Source: Vicinamibacteria bacterium (GTDB lineage: Bacteria > Acidobacteriota > Vicinamibacteria > Fen-336). Taken from it: a stretch of DNA of 64,000 nucleotides. The first letter of the stretch is position 1, and every line of letters begins with the position of its first letter. Below are positions 49,470 through 58,410 of this stretch, piece after piece. Where the stretch lies: positions 1 through 64,000 of the forward strand of contig JAMQGV010000050.1 of assembly GCA_025994075.1 (NCBI GenBank), in the 5' to 3' direction. The translations under genes and the position numbers were made by a program. Below the pieces are notes generated by a model. That model made no database searches. It saw only the letters and a list, made by a program, of their open reading frames with translations, and was not told the origin of the DNA.

Positions 49470-50246
49470 ATGAAGACTGCCGCCGCCGTGCTCGTCGCCG
49501 CCTGCGCCCTCCCTGCTTCGGCGGGCGACTGGTGCGCCGAAGACCGCTCCTGGAACCGGGACCGCGAACGCCACTGCGAGGTCCGCGAGCTGAAGCTGGA
49601 GCCGACCCGCGGCCCGCTCGCCGTCGACGCCCGCCCCAACGGCGGCATCCAGGTCGAGACGTGGAGCGGCCCGGGCATCGGCCTCGAGGCCAAGGTGGTG
49701 GCCGAAGCGGCCGAAGCGGCCGAGGCGAAGGCGCTCGCGGACCAGGTGCAGATCGTGACCCAGGGGACGATCCGCGCGGAGGGTCCGACGACCCGCCGCG
49801 GCCAGGGCTGGCACGTCTCCTACCGGATCAAGGTGCCGGCCCGCACCGACCTGGACCTGCGCTCGACCAACGGCGGCCTGCACGTCACCGGCGTCGAGGG
49901 GCGCATCGCGCTGCAGACGACCAACGGCGGCCTGCACCTCGAGGACGTGGCGGGCGCCGTCGAGGGCCGCACCACCAACGGCGGCATCCACGTGCGGGCG
50001 ACGGGCTCCGCGTGGAAAGGCGAGGGGCTGAACCTCGAGACCACGAACGGCGGCGTGCACCTGACGCTGCCCGGCGGCTACAACGCGCGGCTCGAGACCG
50101 GCACCGTCAACGGCGGCCTCGACGTGGACCTGCCGCTGAAGGTCGAGGGCATCCGCAAGGGCGAGATCCGCGCCGACCTCGGCGCGGGCGGGGCCCCGAT
50201 CCGGGTGCGGACGACGAACGGCGGCGTCCACGTCCGCACCCGGTAG
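49470..50246 (+). CDS. DUF4097-type exported protein with TTNGG repeats
   Basis: The 258-residue protein has a signal peptide (to about residue 18). From residue about 55 on it forms short beta-helix-like repeats each holding TNGG: STNGGLHVTG, TTNGGLHLED, TTNGGIHVRA, TTNGGVHLTL, TVNGGLDVDL and TTNGGVHVRT. This pattern is typical of DUF4097 proteins, whose function is unknown. Two cysteines near the N-terminus (WCAED, HCEVRE) may pair. The ATG has GAGGAGA about 11 nt upstream. Confidence 0.85.
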   Translation: MKTAAAVLVAACALPASAGDWCAEDRSWNRDRERHCEVRELKLEPTRGPLAVDARPNGGIQVETWSGPGIGLEAKVVAEAAEAAEAKALADQVQIVTQGTIRAEGPTTRRGQGWHVSYRIKVPARTDLDLRSTNGGLHVTGVEGRIALQTTNGGLHLEDVAGAVEGRTTNGGIHVRATGSAWKGEGLNLETTNGGVHLTLPGGYNARLETGTVNGGLDVDLPLKVEGIRKGEIRADLGAGGAPIRVRTTNGGVHVRTR

Positions 50247-50254
50247 AAGTCGGA

Positions 50255-52357
50255 CTACTTCAGCTTCGACCACAGGAACGAGTAGGCGAGCGCCTGCATG
50301 TGCGCCGCCTGCTCGTTGTTCGCTGCCCCGCCGTGGCCGCCCTCGATGTTCTCGTAGTAGCGCACGTCGTGGCCCATCTCCTTCATCCTCGCCATCATCT
50401 TCCGCGCGTGGCCGGGGTGCACGCGGTCGTCGCGGGTCGACGTGGTGAACAGCACCGGCGGGTACTTCGCGTCCTTCTTCACCAGGTGGTAGGGCGAGAA
50501 GCCCTGGATGAACGCCCACTCCTCCGGCTTGTCGGGGTCGCCGTACTCGGCCATCCACGAGGCGCCGGCCAGCAGCTTCGAGTAGCGCTGCATGTCGAGC
50601 AGCGGCACCTGGCAGACGACGGCGCCGAAGAGCTGCGGGTAGAGCACCGTCATGTTGCCGGTCAGCAGCCCGCCGTTGGAGCCGCCCTGGATGCCGAGGT
50701 GCTTCGGCGAGGTGACCTTGCGGGCGATCAGGTCCTCCGCCACCGCAGCGAAGTCCTCGAATGCGCGGAGCCGGTTCTGCTTCAGCGCCGCCTGGTGCCA
50801 GCGCGGGCCGTACTCGCCGCCGCCGCGGATGTTGGCGACGACGTAGACGCCGCCCTGGCTCAGCCAGCCGCGGCCCGCCGACGCGCTGTAGCCCGGCGTC
50901 ATCGAGACCTCGAAGCCGCCGTACCCGTAGAGCAGGGTCGGGTGCGAGCCGTCCAGCGCCATCCCCTTCGGGGCGACCTGGAAGTACGGCACGCGGGTGC
51001 CGTCCTTCGAGGTGGCGAAGTGCTGGCTGACCTCGAGGCCGGACGCGTCGAAGAACGCCGGCTGCTCCTTCAGCTTCTCGGGCGCCGCTCCGACCTTGCC
51101 GTAGTGCAGGCTGGCGGGGTTCAGGTAGCCGCTGACGTTCATGAAGTACTCGTCGGACTCGTCCGCGTCGACGGCGCCCACGGAAACCGTCGAGAACGGG
51201 GGCGCGCCCGCGAACGACTCGCGCTTCCAGGCGCCCGCCCCGGCCGCCGGCGGCGTCAGCGCGCTCAGCACGTTCTTGACGTCCGCGAGCACGTTGAGGA
51301 TCAGGTGGTTGCGGGTCCAGGTGGCGCCTGCCAGCGAGCTGTTCGGGGTCGGCTCGAACAGCGCGGCGAAATCGCGCTTGCCGGCCATGAAGTCGTCGAA
51401 CCTCGTGACCAGCAACGCCCCGCCCGGCCAGGTCCTGCCGTTCACCGTCCACGGCGTGCGCAGCTCGACCGTCATCCACTCGCGGTGGACGTCGAGGTTG
51501 GCGTCCTCGGGGATCTCGATCCGGACCAGCGTGCCGTCGGCCTTGCGGAGGAAGGTCTGGCTCTTGTAGAAGGCGATCCCGCGCCGCACGAAGTGGCGAG
51601 CGAAGCCCTCCGTGTCGTCGAAGGAGGCGTTGACCGAGACGTCGGTGGGCTGCCCCTCGAACACCGTCGTCGCGGCCGAAAGCGGGGTGCCGCGCTTCCA
51701 CAGCCTGGCGACCCGCGGGTAGCCCGAGGTCGTCATCGAGCCCGGCCCGAAGTCGGTGCCGACGTACACCGTGTCGATGTCGATCCACGACGCACCGCCC
51801 TTGGCCTCGGGCAGGAAGAAGCCGCCTTCGACGAAGGCCCGCTTCTCGACGTCGAACTCGCGGGTGACCGTGGCGTCGGCGCCGCCGCGCGACAGGAACA
51901 CGAGCGCCCGCTTGTAGTCCGGCTTCAGGAGCTGGGCGCCCTTCCAGACCCAGCTCTCCTTCTCCGCCGCGGCCAGCGCGTCGAGGTCGATCACGACCTC
52001 CCACGCCGGCTCGGCCTTCCGATACTCCTCGAGCGTCGTGCGCCGCCACAGCCCCTTGGGGTTCTTCGCGTCGCGCCAGAAGTTGTAGAAGTGCGCGCCG
52101 CGCTTCTGCACGTACGGGATGCGCGCCTTCGAGTCGAGGATGGCGCGCAGGTCGGCCTTCAGCGCCGCGAACTCGGGCGAGCCCGCCAGCTCCTTCTCGG
52201 CTTCGGCGTTGCGCTCCTTCGCCCACGCGAGCGGCTTGTCGCCGCCGACGTCCTCGAGCCAGCCGTACGGGTCGTCCGCGGCTGGCGGCGGGTTCTGCGC
52301 CCCGGCCGCTCCGGCGAGCGACACGGCGACGACGAGCGTGATCCAGGTGCGATTCAT
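50255..52357 (-). CDS. Exported prolyl oligopeptidase (family S9A)
   Basis: The 700-residue product starts MNRTWITL (GGAGG 8-9 nt upstream; the ATG five codons earlier overlaps that site). A signal peptide (to about AGAAGAQ) is followed by a seven-blade propeller (about 30-420) and the alpha/beta-hydrolase domain. Catalytic Ser560 is in GGSNGG, Asp in TRDDRVHP (643-644) and His675 in EGGHGG. DDPYGWLEDV at the start is diagnostic for S9A. It cuts after proline in peptides outside the cytoplasm. It is 43 nt downstream of the VPS10-like gene. Confidence 0.93.
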   Translation of the reverse strand: MNRTWITLVVAVSLAGAAGAQNPPPAADDPYGWLEDVGGDKPLAWAKERNAEAEKELAGSPEFAALKADLRAILDSKARIPYVQKRGAHFYNFWRDAKNPKGLWRRTTLEEYRKAEPAWEVVIDLDALAAAEKESWVWKGAQLLKPDYKRALVFLSRGGADATVTREFDVEKRAFVEGGFFLPEAKGGASWIDIDTVYVGTDFGPGSMTTSGYPRVARLWKRGTPLSAATTVFEGQPTDVSVNASFDDTEGFARHFVRRGIAFYKSQTFLRKADGTLVRIEIPEDANLDVHREWMTVELRTPWTVNGRTWPGGALLVTRFDDFMAGKRDFAALFEPTPNSSLAGATWTRNHLILNVLADVKNVLSALTPPAAGAGAWKRESFAGAPPFSTVSVGAVDADESDEYFMNVSGYLNPASLHYGKVGAAPEKLKEQPAFFDASGLEVSQHFATSKDGTRVPYFQVAPKGMALDGSHPTLLYGYGGFEVSMTPGYSASAGRGWLSQGGVYVVANIRGGGEYGPRWHQAALKQNRLRAFEDFAAVAEDLIARKVTSPKHLGIQGGSNGGLLTGNMTVLYPQLFGAVVCQVPLLDMQRYSKLLAGASWMAEYGDPDKPEEWAFIQGFSPYHLVKKDAKYPPVLFTTSTRDDRVHPGHARKMMARMKEMGHDVRYYENIEGGHGGAANNEQAAHMQALAYSFLWSKLK

Positions 52358-52400
52358 GTCGGTTTCCTCCATCCCCGGGGGGCTGCTCGGCCCGCCCGGA

Positions 52401-55400
52401 CTACTTCTTCGCGTCCCGCAGCACGATCGCGGGCACGTGCTGTTCTTCCACCAGCTTGACGAACGCCGGCACGTCCTCGTCCAGCGTGCGCTTCAGCGTG
52501 GCCAGTTCCCCGTCGATGCGGCCGGCCAGGTCGTCCCAGACCGCGAGGCTCTGCGCCGTCGGCGCCGCGTCCGCGCTGCGCACGACGCTGCCGAGGCCGG
52601 CCAGCTTGTCGTTGAGCCGGATCGGATAGTTGAGCGGGTCCTGGCTCGACTTGTTCTTCGTCTGGTACAGCGCCTCCTCGACCGCGGTGAGCTTCTTCGC
52701 CAGCGCCTCGGCCGCCTCGGCGACGGCCTTCTCCCCGGCAGAGCCCTTCGCGCGCTCCGCGGCCGACTTCGCCTGCTCGCGCACGTCGCGGAGGCGGCGG
52801 ATCGCGTCGTGAGTCTCGGACAGCTTGTCGCGGATCTTCAGCGCGAGGTCGAACTGGCGCTGCAGCTCCTCCTGGGTGACCGACAGGCGCGGGTCCTTGC
52901 GGACCTCGAAGGCCTGGGTCAGCACCTGGCCGCCCGCCGTCAGCCGCGCCTGGTACTTCCCGGGCACCGCGACCGGGCCGTCCGTGCCGCCGCTCCACAG
53001 GATCATCCCGTCGAAGCGGGTGGCCTCGGGGTAACGCAGGTCCCAGGCGAAGCGGTTGAGGCCCGCCTTCGCGGGCAACTGGTCCGGCGGCGTGGTGATT
53101 CCGAACATCTCGGCCAGGAAGCCACCGCCGCCCTTCTTGTCCGGATCGGGCCTGCTCGAGAACCGGCGCACGAGCGCGCCGCCCGCGTCGAGGATCTCGA
53201 GCGTGACTTCCTGGTCGGCTTTCGGCTCCTCCTTCAGCGAGTAGTAGAAGAGCGCGCCGTTCGGCGGGTTCTGGCCGCGGCTGGGGATCGGGAACGCGAC
53301 CCCGAAGAAGCGGTACGCGGGCGAAGGCGCGTACAGGTGGGCGCTCGCCGCCGCCGTCGTCTTCGTCATCTGCCGCAGTGGCGCGATGTCGTCGAGGATC
53401 CAGAACGAGCGGCCCTGGGTCGCCACCACGACGTCGTCGTCCTTGACCACGAGATCGGTGATCGGGACCACCGGCAGGTTCAGTTGCAGTGCCTGCCACG
53501 CCGCGCCGCCGTCGAACGAGGCGAACATGCCGAGCTCGGTGCCGGCGAAGAGCAACGCGGGGTTGACCGGGTCCTGGCGCACCGCGCGCACGAACGCGTT
53601 CGCCGGCAGCCCGCTCGTGATCCGCCGCCAGGTCTGCCCGTAGTCCGTGGTCACGTAGACGTACGGCCGGTCGTCGGCCAGCTTGTAGCGGTTGGCCGCC
53701 AGGAACAGCGTGCCCGCCGCGTGGGGCGAGGGGTCGAGCTGGCTGATCAGGCTCCAGTCGGGCAGGTCCTTCGGCGTCACGTTCGTCCAGGAAGCGCCTC
53801 CGTCGCGGGAGACGTGGACGAGGCCGTCGTCGGAGCCCGCCCACAGCAGGCCCTTCTCGAGCTTCGACTCGGCGAACGCGAACACGGTTCCGTAGTACTC
53901 GACGCTGGTGTTGTCCTTGGTGACCGGGCCGCCGGACGGCCCGAGCTTCGTGGGGTCGTTGCGTGTCAGGTCAGGGCTGATCGGCTCCCAGCTCCCGCCT
54001 CCGTCGCGGGTGCGGAACACGCGGTTGCCGGCCGCGTAGACGACCTCCGGGTCGTGCGGCGAAACCACGATCGGGAACGTCCACTGGAAGCGGTGTTTCA
54101 TGCCCTCGGCACCCCAGCCCATCGGGTTCTCGGGCCACACCGTGACGTCGCGCTCCTGGCGCGTGCGGTGGTCGTAGCGGGTGATCTGGCCGCCGTAGCA
54201 GCCGGCGTAGACGACGTTCGGGTCCCCGGGTTTCGGCGCGATGTAGCCGCTCTCGCAGCCGCCGACCGGGAACCAGTCGGCCGCGTCGATCCCCATGCCG
54301 CTGGTGCGGCTCGGGATCGAGACCGTCGAGTTGTCCTGCTGGGCGCCGTAGACGCGGTACGGGAACGAGTCGTCGGCGATCACGTGGTACATCTGCGCCG
54401 TCGCCTGGTTGTCCTGGCGCGACCAGGTCGCGCCGCCGTCGAACGAGACGTGGGCCCCGCCGTCGTCGGCGCTGATCATCCGCTTCGCGTCACCCTTCGC
54501 GATCCACAGGTCGTGGTTGTCGCCGTGCGGCGTGCGCACCACCTCGAACGTCCGGCCGCCGTCGCGGGAGCGGAAGAACTGGACGTTCAGGACGTAGACG
54601 ACGTCGGCGTTCTGCGGGTCGGCGTAGACGTGGGTGTAGTACCAGGCGCGCTGGCGCAGGCGGCGGTCCTCGTTGGTCCGGGTCCAGCTCTTGCCGCCGT
54701 CGTTCGAGCGGAACACGCCGCCTTCTTCCGCCTCGATCACCGCGTAGACGCGCTCGGGGTTCGCTCCGGAGACGCTGACGTCGACGCGGCCCCACACTCC
54801 CTTCGGCAGGCCGCCGCCCTCGATCTTCTTCCACGTGTCGCCGCCGTCGGTCGATTTCCACAGGCCGCTGCCCGGGCCGCCGCTGTCGAAGCCCCACGGC
54901 GTGCGCCGCACCTGGTACATGCCCGCGAACAGCACCCGCGGGTTCGACGGGTCCATCGCCAGCGCGACCGCGCCGGTGTTCTCGTCGACGAACAGCACCC
55001 GCTCCCAGTTCCCGCCGCCGTCGCGGCTGCGGAACACGCCGCGCTGCGGGTTGGGGCCGAAGGCGTGGCCGACGGCGGCGACGTAGACGAGGTCGGCATT
55101 CGCCGGGTGCACGACCACGGCGCCCACGTGGCGCGTCTCCTCGAGGCCGACGCGCGTCCAGGTCTTGCCCGCGTCGACGGACTTGTAGACGCCGTCGCCG
55201 TGCGAGAGGTTGCCGCGCAGGCAGGCCTCGCCCATGCCGACGTACACGACGTTCGGGTCCGACTCCGCGACGGCGATCGCCCCCACCGAGCCGGTGCCGA
55301 CCTGGCCGTCCGTGACGGGCTTCCAGTCGACGCCGCCGTTGGTCGTCTTGAACACGCCGCCGCCGGTGGCGCCGAAGTAGTAGACGTTCGGCTGGCTCTC

Positions 55401-55586
55401 CACGCCCGCGGCCGCGACCGAGCGGCCTCCGCGGTAGGGGCCGATCGAGCGCCACGTCAGGGCCTGGAGCGCGCTCTTGTCGAAGGCCGGCGCCGGCCCC
55501 GCGGGGGCCGGCGTGCGGGCGTCGGCAGCCGAGGCCAGGCCGACGAGGAGGACGAGGGAAAGCGCGACGCGCGCGGGGGGCACCAT
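52401..55586 (-). CDS. VPS10/sortilin-like Asp-box propeller protein
   Basis: This 1061-residue exported protein has a signal peptide ending AADA. About eleven Asp-box motifs (S/T-x-D-G-G-x-T/S-W; for example KTTNGGVDW, KSVDAGKTW, RSNDGGKSW, SRDGGASW, TTDYGQTW) span residues 75-720, indicating a large propeller as in sortilin VPS10 domains or xyloglucanases. Residues 790-1061 contain a linker, a beta domain and a helical coiled region (REQAKSAAERAKGSAGEKAV). No catalytic residues can be assigned. It is co-transcribed with the S9 peptidase. Confidence 0.88.
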   Translation of the reverse strand: MVPPARVALSLVLLVGLASAADARTPAPAGPAPAFDKSALQALTWRSIGPYRGGRSVAAAGVESQPNVYYFGATGGGVFKTTNGGVDWKPVTDGQVGTGSVGAIAVAESDPNVVYVGMGEACLRGNLSHGDGVYKSVDAGKTWTRVGLEETRHVGAVVVHPANADLVYVAAVGHAFGPNPQRGVFRSRDGGGNWERVLFVDENTGAVALAMDPSNPRVLFAGMYQVRRTPWGFDSGGPGSGLWKSTDGGDTWKKIEGGGLPKGVWGRVDVSVSGANPERVYAVIEAEEGGVFRSNDGGKSWTRTNEDRRLRQRAWYYTHVYADPQNADVVYVLNVQFFRSRDGGRTFEVVRTPHGDNHDLWIAKGDAKRMISADDGGAHVSFDGGATWSRQDNQATAQMYHVIADDSFPYRVYGAQQDNSTVSIPSRTSGMGIDAADWFPVGGCESGYIAPKPGDPNVVYAGCYGGQITRYDHRTRQERDVTVWPENPMGWGAEGMKHRFQWTFPIVVSPHDPEVVYAAGNRVFRTRDGGGSWEPISPDLTRNDPTKLGPSGGPVTKDNTSVEYYGTVFAFAESKLEKGLLWAGSDDGLVHVSRDGGASWTNVTPKDLPDWSLISQLDPSPHAAGTLFLAANRYKLADDRPYVYVTTDYGQTWRRITSGLPANAFVRAVRQDPVNPALLFAGTELGMFASFDGGAAWQALQLNLPVVPITDLVVKDDDVVVATQGRSFWILDDIAPLRQMTKTTAAASAHLYAPSPAYRFFGVAFPIPSRGQNPPNGALFYYSLKEEPKADQEVTLEILDAGGALVRRFSSRPDPDKKGGGGFLAEMFGITTPPDQLPAKAGLNRFAWDLRYPEATRFDGMILWSGGTDGPVAVPGKYQARLTAGGQVLTQAFEVRKDPRLSVTQEELQRQFDLALKIRDKLSETHDAIRRLRDVREQAKSAAERAKGSAGEKAVAEAAEALAKKLTAVEEALYQTKNKSSQDPLNYPIRLNDKLAGLGSVVRSADAAPTAQSLAVWDDLAGRIDGELATLKRTLDEDVPAFVKLVEEQHVPAIVLRDAKK

Positions 55587-55619
55587 CTGGCACCGTCCTT
55601 TCCGCCCGGAGGCGCGCCG

Positions 55620-55643
55620 ATTCTAGCGCCGCGGTCGCGGCGC
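55620..55643 (-). promoter_or_regulatory. -10 TAGAAT with an adjoining 7-bp inverted repeat upstream of the VPS10-like gene
   Basis: TAGAAT (55620-55625, minus strand) lies 33 nt before the ATG at 55586, which also has AAAGGA. Directly upstream, GCGCCGC (55626-55632) and GCGGCGC (55637-55643) form an inverted repeat that abuts the -10, placed where an operator or a cmk mRNA 3' hairpin could sit. Confidence 0.45.
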
Positions 55644-55649
55644 GATCGT

Positions 55650-56333
55650 TCAGCGGGCGGGGACGGCGGAGCGCTCGCGCACGATCGCGAGCATGCGCTC
55701 CACGACCTCGTCGGGACCGAGGTCGGTGGTGTCCACGTCGACGGCGTCCGCGGCCCGCACCAGCGGCGACTCCGCGCGCGTGGTGTCGCGCTGGTCACGC
55801 TCCCGCACGTCCTGCTCGATCGCCTTCAGGTCCGCCGCCTGGCCCGCGGCCTGCAGTTCGCGATGGCGGCGCTCGGCGCGGCGGGCGGGATCGGCCAGCA
55901 CGAAGAACTTGACGTCGGCGCCCGGGAACACCGCGGTGCCGATGTCGCGGCCGTCCATCACCACGCCGCCGGCGCGCCCCATCTCCTGCTGGCGCTCGAC
56001 CATCGCCCGGCGCACGGCGCCGTGGGCCGCAACCCGCGACGCGGCGTCGCTGACCTCGCGGGTGCGGATCGCCGCCGACACGTCTTCGCCGTCCAGGCTC
56101 ACCGCTCGGCCGGCGTCCGCGAGCGCGATCGCCGTGCGGGAGAGCAGCGAGGCGAGCGCCTCGCCGTCGTCCGTCGCGACGCCGGCCCGCAGCGCCTTCA
56201 GGGCCAGCGCGCGGTACATCGCCCCGGTGTCGATGAACGTGTAGCCCAGGCGCTCCGCGAGCCCGCGGCCGGCCGTCGACTTGCCCGCACCGGACGGCCC
56301 GTCCAGAGCGATGACCAGCCGGCGCTCGGTCAC
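55650..56333 (-). CDS. cmk: Cytidylate kinase
   Basis: This 227-residue enzyme phosphorylates CMP and dCMP. The P-loop is GPSGAGKST (about 11-19), with FIDTGAMYRALAL, MDGRDIGTAVFPGADVKFFVLAD and RRHREL following as in bacterial Cmk. The start is GTG, overlapping the hisC stop (GTGA). It is the last gene of the trpS-scpA-scpB-rluB-hisC-cmk run; rluB, scpAB and cmk cluster in many bacteria. Confidence 0.95.
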   Translation of the reverse strand: MTERRLVIALDGPSGAGKSTAGRGLAERLGYTFIDTGAMYRALALKALRAGVATDDGEALASLLSRTAIALADAGRAVSLDGEDVSAAIRTREVSDAASRVAAHGAVRRAMVERQQEMGRAGGVVMDGRDIGTAVFPGADVKFFVLADPARRAERRHRELQAAGQAADLKAIEQDVRERDQRDTTRAESPLVRAADAVDVDTTDLGPDEVVERMLAIVRERSAVPAR

Positions 56334-57433
56334 GCCGCGAGCACCTTCGCGAGCGCCGCCAGGAACGCGTCGTTCTCTTCGGCCGTGCCGATCGAGACGC
56401 GCAGGAAGCCCGGCATGCCGTACGGGCCCAGCGGGCGCACGATCACGCCGTGGCCCAGCAGCGCCTTGAACACGTCCACGCCCGGCCGCGGCGCCGTCTC
56501 GACGCACAGGAAGTTGGCGAGACTCGGCAGCACGCGCAGGCCGCGCGAGCGCAACGCGGCCGCAACCCGCTCGCGCTCGACGCCGTTGAGCGCGAGCGTC
56601 GCCTTCAGGTGGGCCTCGTCGTCGAGCGCGGCCAGCGCCGCGGCCTGGCCCACGAGGTTGGTGTTGAACGGCTCGCGCACGGTGTCGATCGCGGAGATCA
56701 CCTCCGGCGCGCCGATCGCGTAGCCGACCCGCAGCCCCGCCAGGCCGTACGCCTTCGAGAACGTGCGCAGCACGACGACCGGGGCGCCGGCCTTCACCAG
56801 CGCCAGGCCGTCCGGGTAGCCCGGCGTGCCTTCCGCGAACTCGCGGTAGGCCTCGTCGAGGATCAGCAGCGCGCCCGCCGGCAGCCTCGCGAGCAGCGCG
56901 TCGACCTCGGCCGCGGTGTTCCAGGTGCCGGTCGGGTTGTTGGGGTTGGGCAGGAACACGAGCCGGGTCCGCGGCGTGACGGCCGCGGCCAGCGCCTCGA
57001 CGTCCAGGCCGTGGTCCTTCATCGGGACCAGGCGCGCGTGGTGATTGCGGGCCGCGACGCACTGGCGGAAGCGGGCGAAGGCCGCGCTGCCGGTCAGGCC
57101 CTCGTCGTCGGGACCGAGGAAGGAGCGGGCCAGCAGGTCGATCAGGTCGGTCGATCCGTTGCCGATCGCGACCATCTCGCCGCCCACGCCGAGCCGCCCC
57201 GCCAGCGCCTCGCGCAGCTTCGTGCCCGGCCCGTCGGGATAGAGGTGCACGCGGCGCACGGCATCCGCCGCCGCGGCCATCGCCCGCGGCGAGGGGCCGA
57301 GCGGGTTCTCGTTGGAGGCGAGCTTGTAGACGCGGGGCAGCCCGCAGGTGCGCTCGAACTCGTCGAGCGACATGCCGGCCTCGTAACGCTCGAGGCCCTC
57401 GAGGTGCGCCGGCTGCGGAATGCGGGTGTTCAT
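56330..57433 (-). CDS. hisC: Histidinol-phosphate aminotransferase
   Basis: This 367-residue class II-type aminotransferase has Lys227 (TFSKAYGLAGLRVGY) for PLP, with LASNENPLGPSPRA, NPNNPTGT, LDEAYREF and the C-terminal RVSIGTAEEN typical of HisC. It converts imidazole acetol phosphate to histidinol phosphate, and related enzymes also act on aromatic amino acids. No other his gene is near. It overlaps rluB and cmk by 4 nt each. Confidence 0.9.
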   Translation of the reverse strand: MNTRIPQPAHLEGLERYEAGMSLDEFERTCGLPRVYKLASNENPLGPSPRAMAAAADAVRRVHLYPDGPGTKLREALAGRLGVGGEMVAIGNGSTDLIDLLARSFLGPDDEGLTGSAAFARFRQCVAARNHHARLVPMKDHGLDVEALAAAVTPRTRLVFLPNPNNPTGTWNTAAEVDALLARLPAGALLILDEAYREFAEGTPGYPDGLALVKAGAPVVVLRTFSKAYGLAGLRVGYAIGAPEVISAIDTVREPFNTNLVGQAAALAALDDEAHLKATLALNGVERERVAAALRSRGLRVLPSLANFLCVETAPRPGVDVFKALLGHGVIVRPLGPYGMPGFLRVSIGTAEENDAFLAALAKVLAA

Positions 57434-58395
57434 CGCCCCCCCGTGCGCGGGCCGCGGCCGCGACCGCCGCGGACGCTGCCGCGGGTGAAGCCGCCCTTGC
57501 CGGCGCGCGGCGCGAGGGCGCCGCGCCCGCCCGTCCGCTCGCCCGAGGTCCGCTCGCTGCGCGGGCGCTCGGCCGCCTGGCCCGCCTTCGGCCCGAAGCC
57601 CGGTGGCCGGCCGCGGCGTTCCTCGCGACGAGGCGCCTTCGGCGCCGGCTTCGCGCGCGGGTGCGCGGGCCGCTTCTCGCGCGGCCCCGCGCCGCGCAGC
57701 AGCGCCGCGACTTCCTGCGGCAGGAGCTGACGGTACGCGCCCACCTCGAGCCCGCGGTCGGTCACCGGGCCGATCGAGACCCGGCGCAGCTTGGAGACGG
57801 GATGCCCCGCGGCCTCGAGCAGCCGCCGCACCTCGCGATTCTTGCCCTCGTGCAGCCGCAGCTCCAGCCACGAGTTGTTGCTGGCCTCGAGGATGCGGGC
57901 GGCGTCGGCGCGCAGCCGCTCGCCGTCCGAGAACACGCCCTCGGTCAGCTTGTGCAGCGTCGGCTCGTCGAGCACGCCGCGCACCTTGGCGTGGTACACG
58001 CGCGGCACCTCGTAGCGCGGGTGCGACACGCGCTCCGCGAAGGCGCCGTCGTTGGTGAGCAGGATCAGGCCCTCGGTGCCGACGTCGAGGCGGCCGACGG
58101 GGAACAGCCCGGCGACCGGCGGCACCAGGTCCATCACGGTGCGCCGGCCCTCGGGGTCGTGGCGGGTGGCGACCACGCCCCTGGGCTTGTTGAGCAGCAG
58201 GTAGGTCTTCTCGCGCGGGGCCCTGAGCCGCACGTCGTCGACGCGGATGTCGTCGACCTCGAGGTCGGCCTTGGCGCCGAGCTCCTTGACGACCGTGCCG
58301 TTGACGCGGACGCGGCCCTGCTCGATCACGACCTCGGCGCCGCGGCGGGAGGCGATCCCCGCCCGCGACAGGATCTTCTGCAAGCGCTCCTGCAT
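57430..58395 (-). CDS. rluB: 23S rRNA pseudouridine synthase, RluB/RsuA family
   Basis: The 321-residue protein has an S4 RNA-binding domain (1-60; MQERLQKILSRAGIASRR), then the catalytic domain with LNKPRGVV and Asp104 in GRLDVGTEGLILLTNDG, and HEGKNREVRRLLEAAGHPV. A 75-residue C-terminal tail (about 245-321) rich in Arg, Gly and Pro (GGRGRGPRTGGR) is probably disordered and RNA binding. The ATG is 9 nt behind TAGAAT without a ribosome-binding site. Confidence 0.93.
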   Translation of the reverse strand: MQERLQKILSRAGIASRRGAEVVIEQGRVRVNGTVVKELGAKADLEVDDIRVDDVRLRAPREKTYLLLNKPRGVVATRHDPEGRRTVMDLVPPVAGLFPVGRLDVGTEGLILLTNDGAFAERVSHPRYEVPRVYHAKVRGVLDEPTLHKLTEGVFSDGERLRADAARILEASNNSWLELRLHEGKNREVRRLLEAAGHPVSKLRRVSIGPVTDRGLEVGAYRQLLPQEVAALLRGAGPREKRPAHPRAKPAPKAPRREERRGRPPGFGPKAGQAAERPRSERTSGERTGGRGALAPRAGKGGFTRGSVRGGRGRGPRTGGR

Positions 58396-58404
58396 GACGG
58401 GGCG

Positions 58405-58410
58405 ATTCTA
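58405..58410 (-). promoter_or_regulatory. -10 element TAGAAT overlapping the scpB stop codon
   Basis: The TAG stop of scpB (complement 58408-58410) is the first half of TAGAAT, which ends 9 nt before the rluB ATG. It would provide an internal leaderless promoter for rluB-hisC-cmk. Confidence 0.55.

Noticed and set aside
55626..55643. Intrinsic terminator after cmk
   Set aside because: The stem is only 7 bp and no T run follows on the minus strand; it is followed at once by a -10 element.
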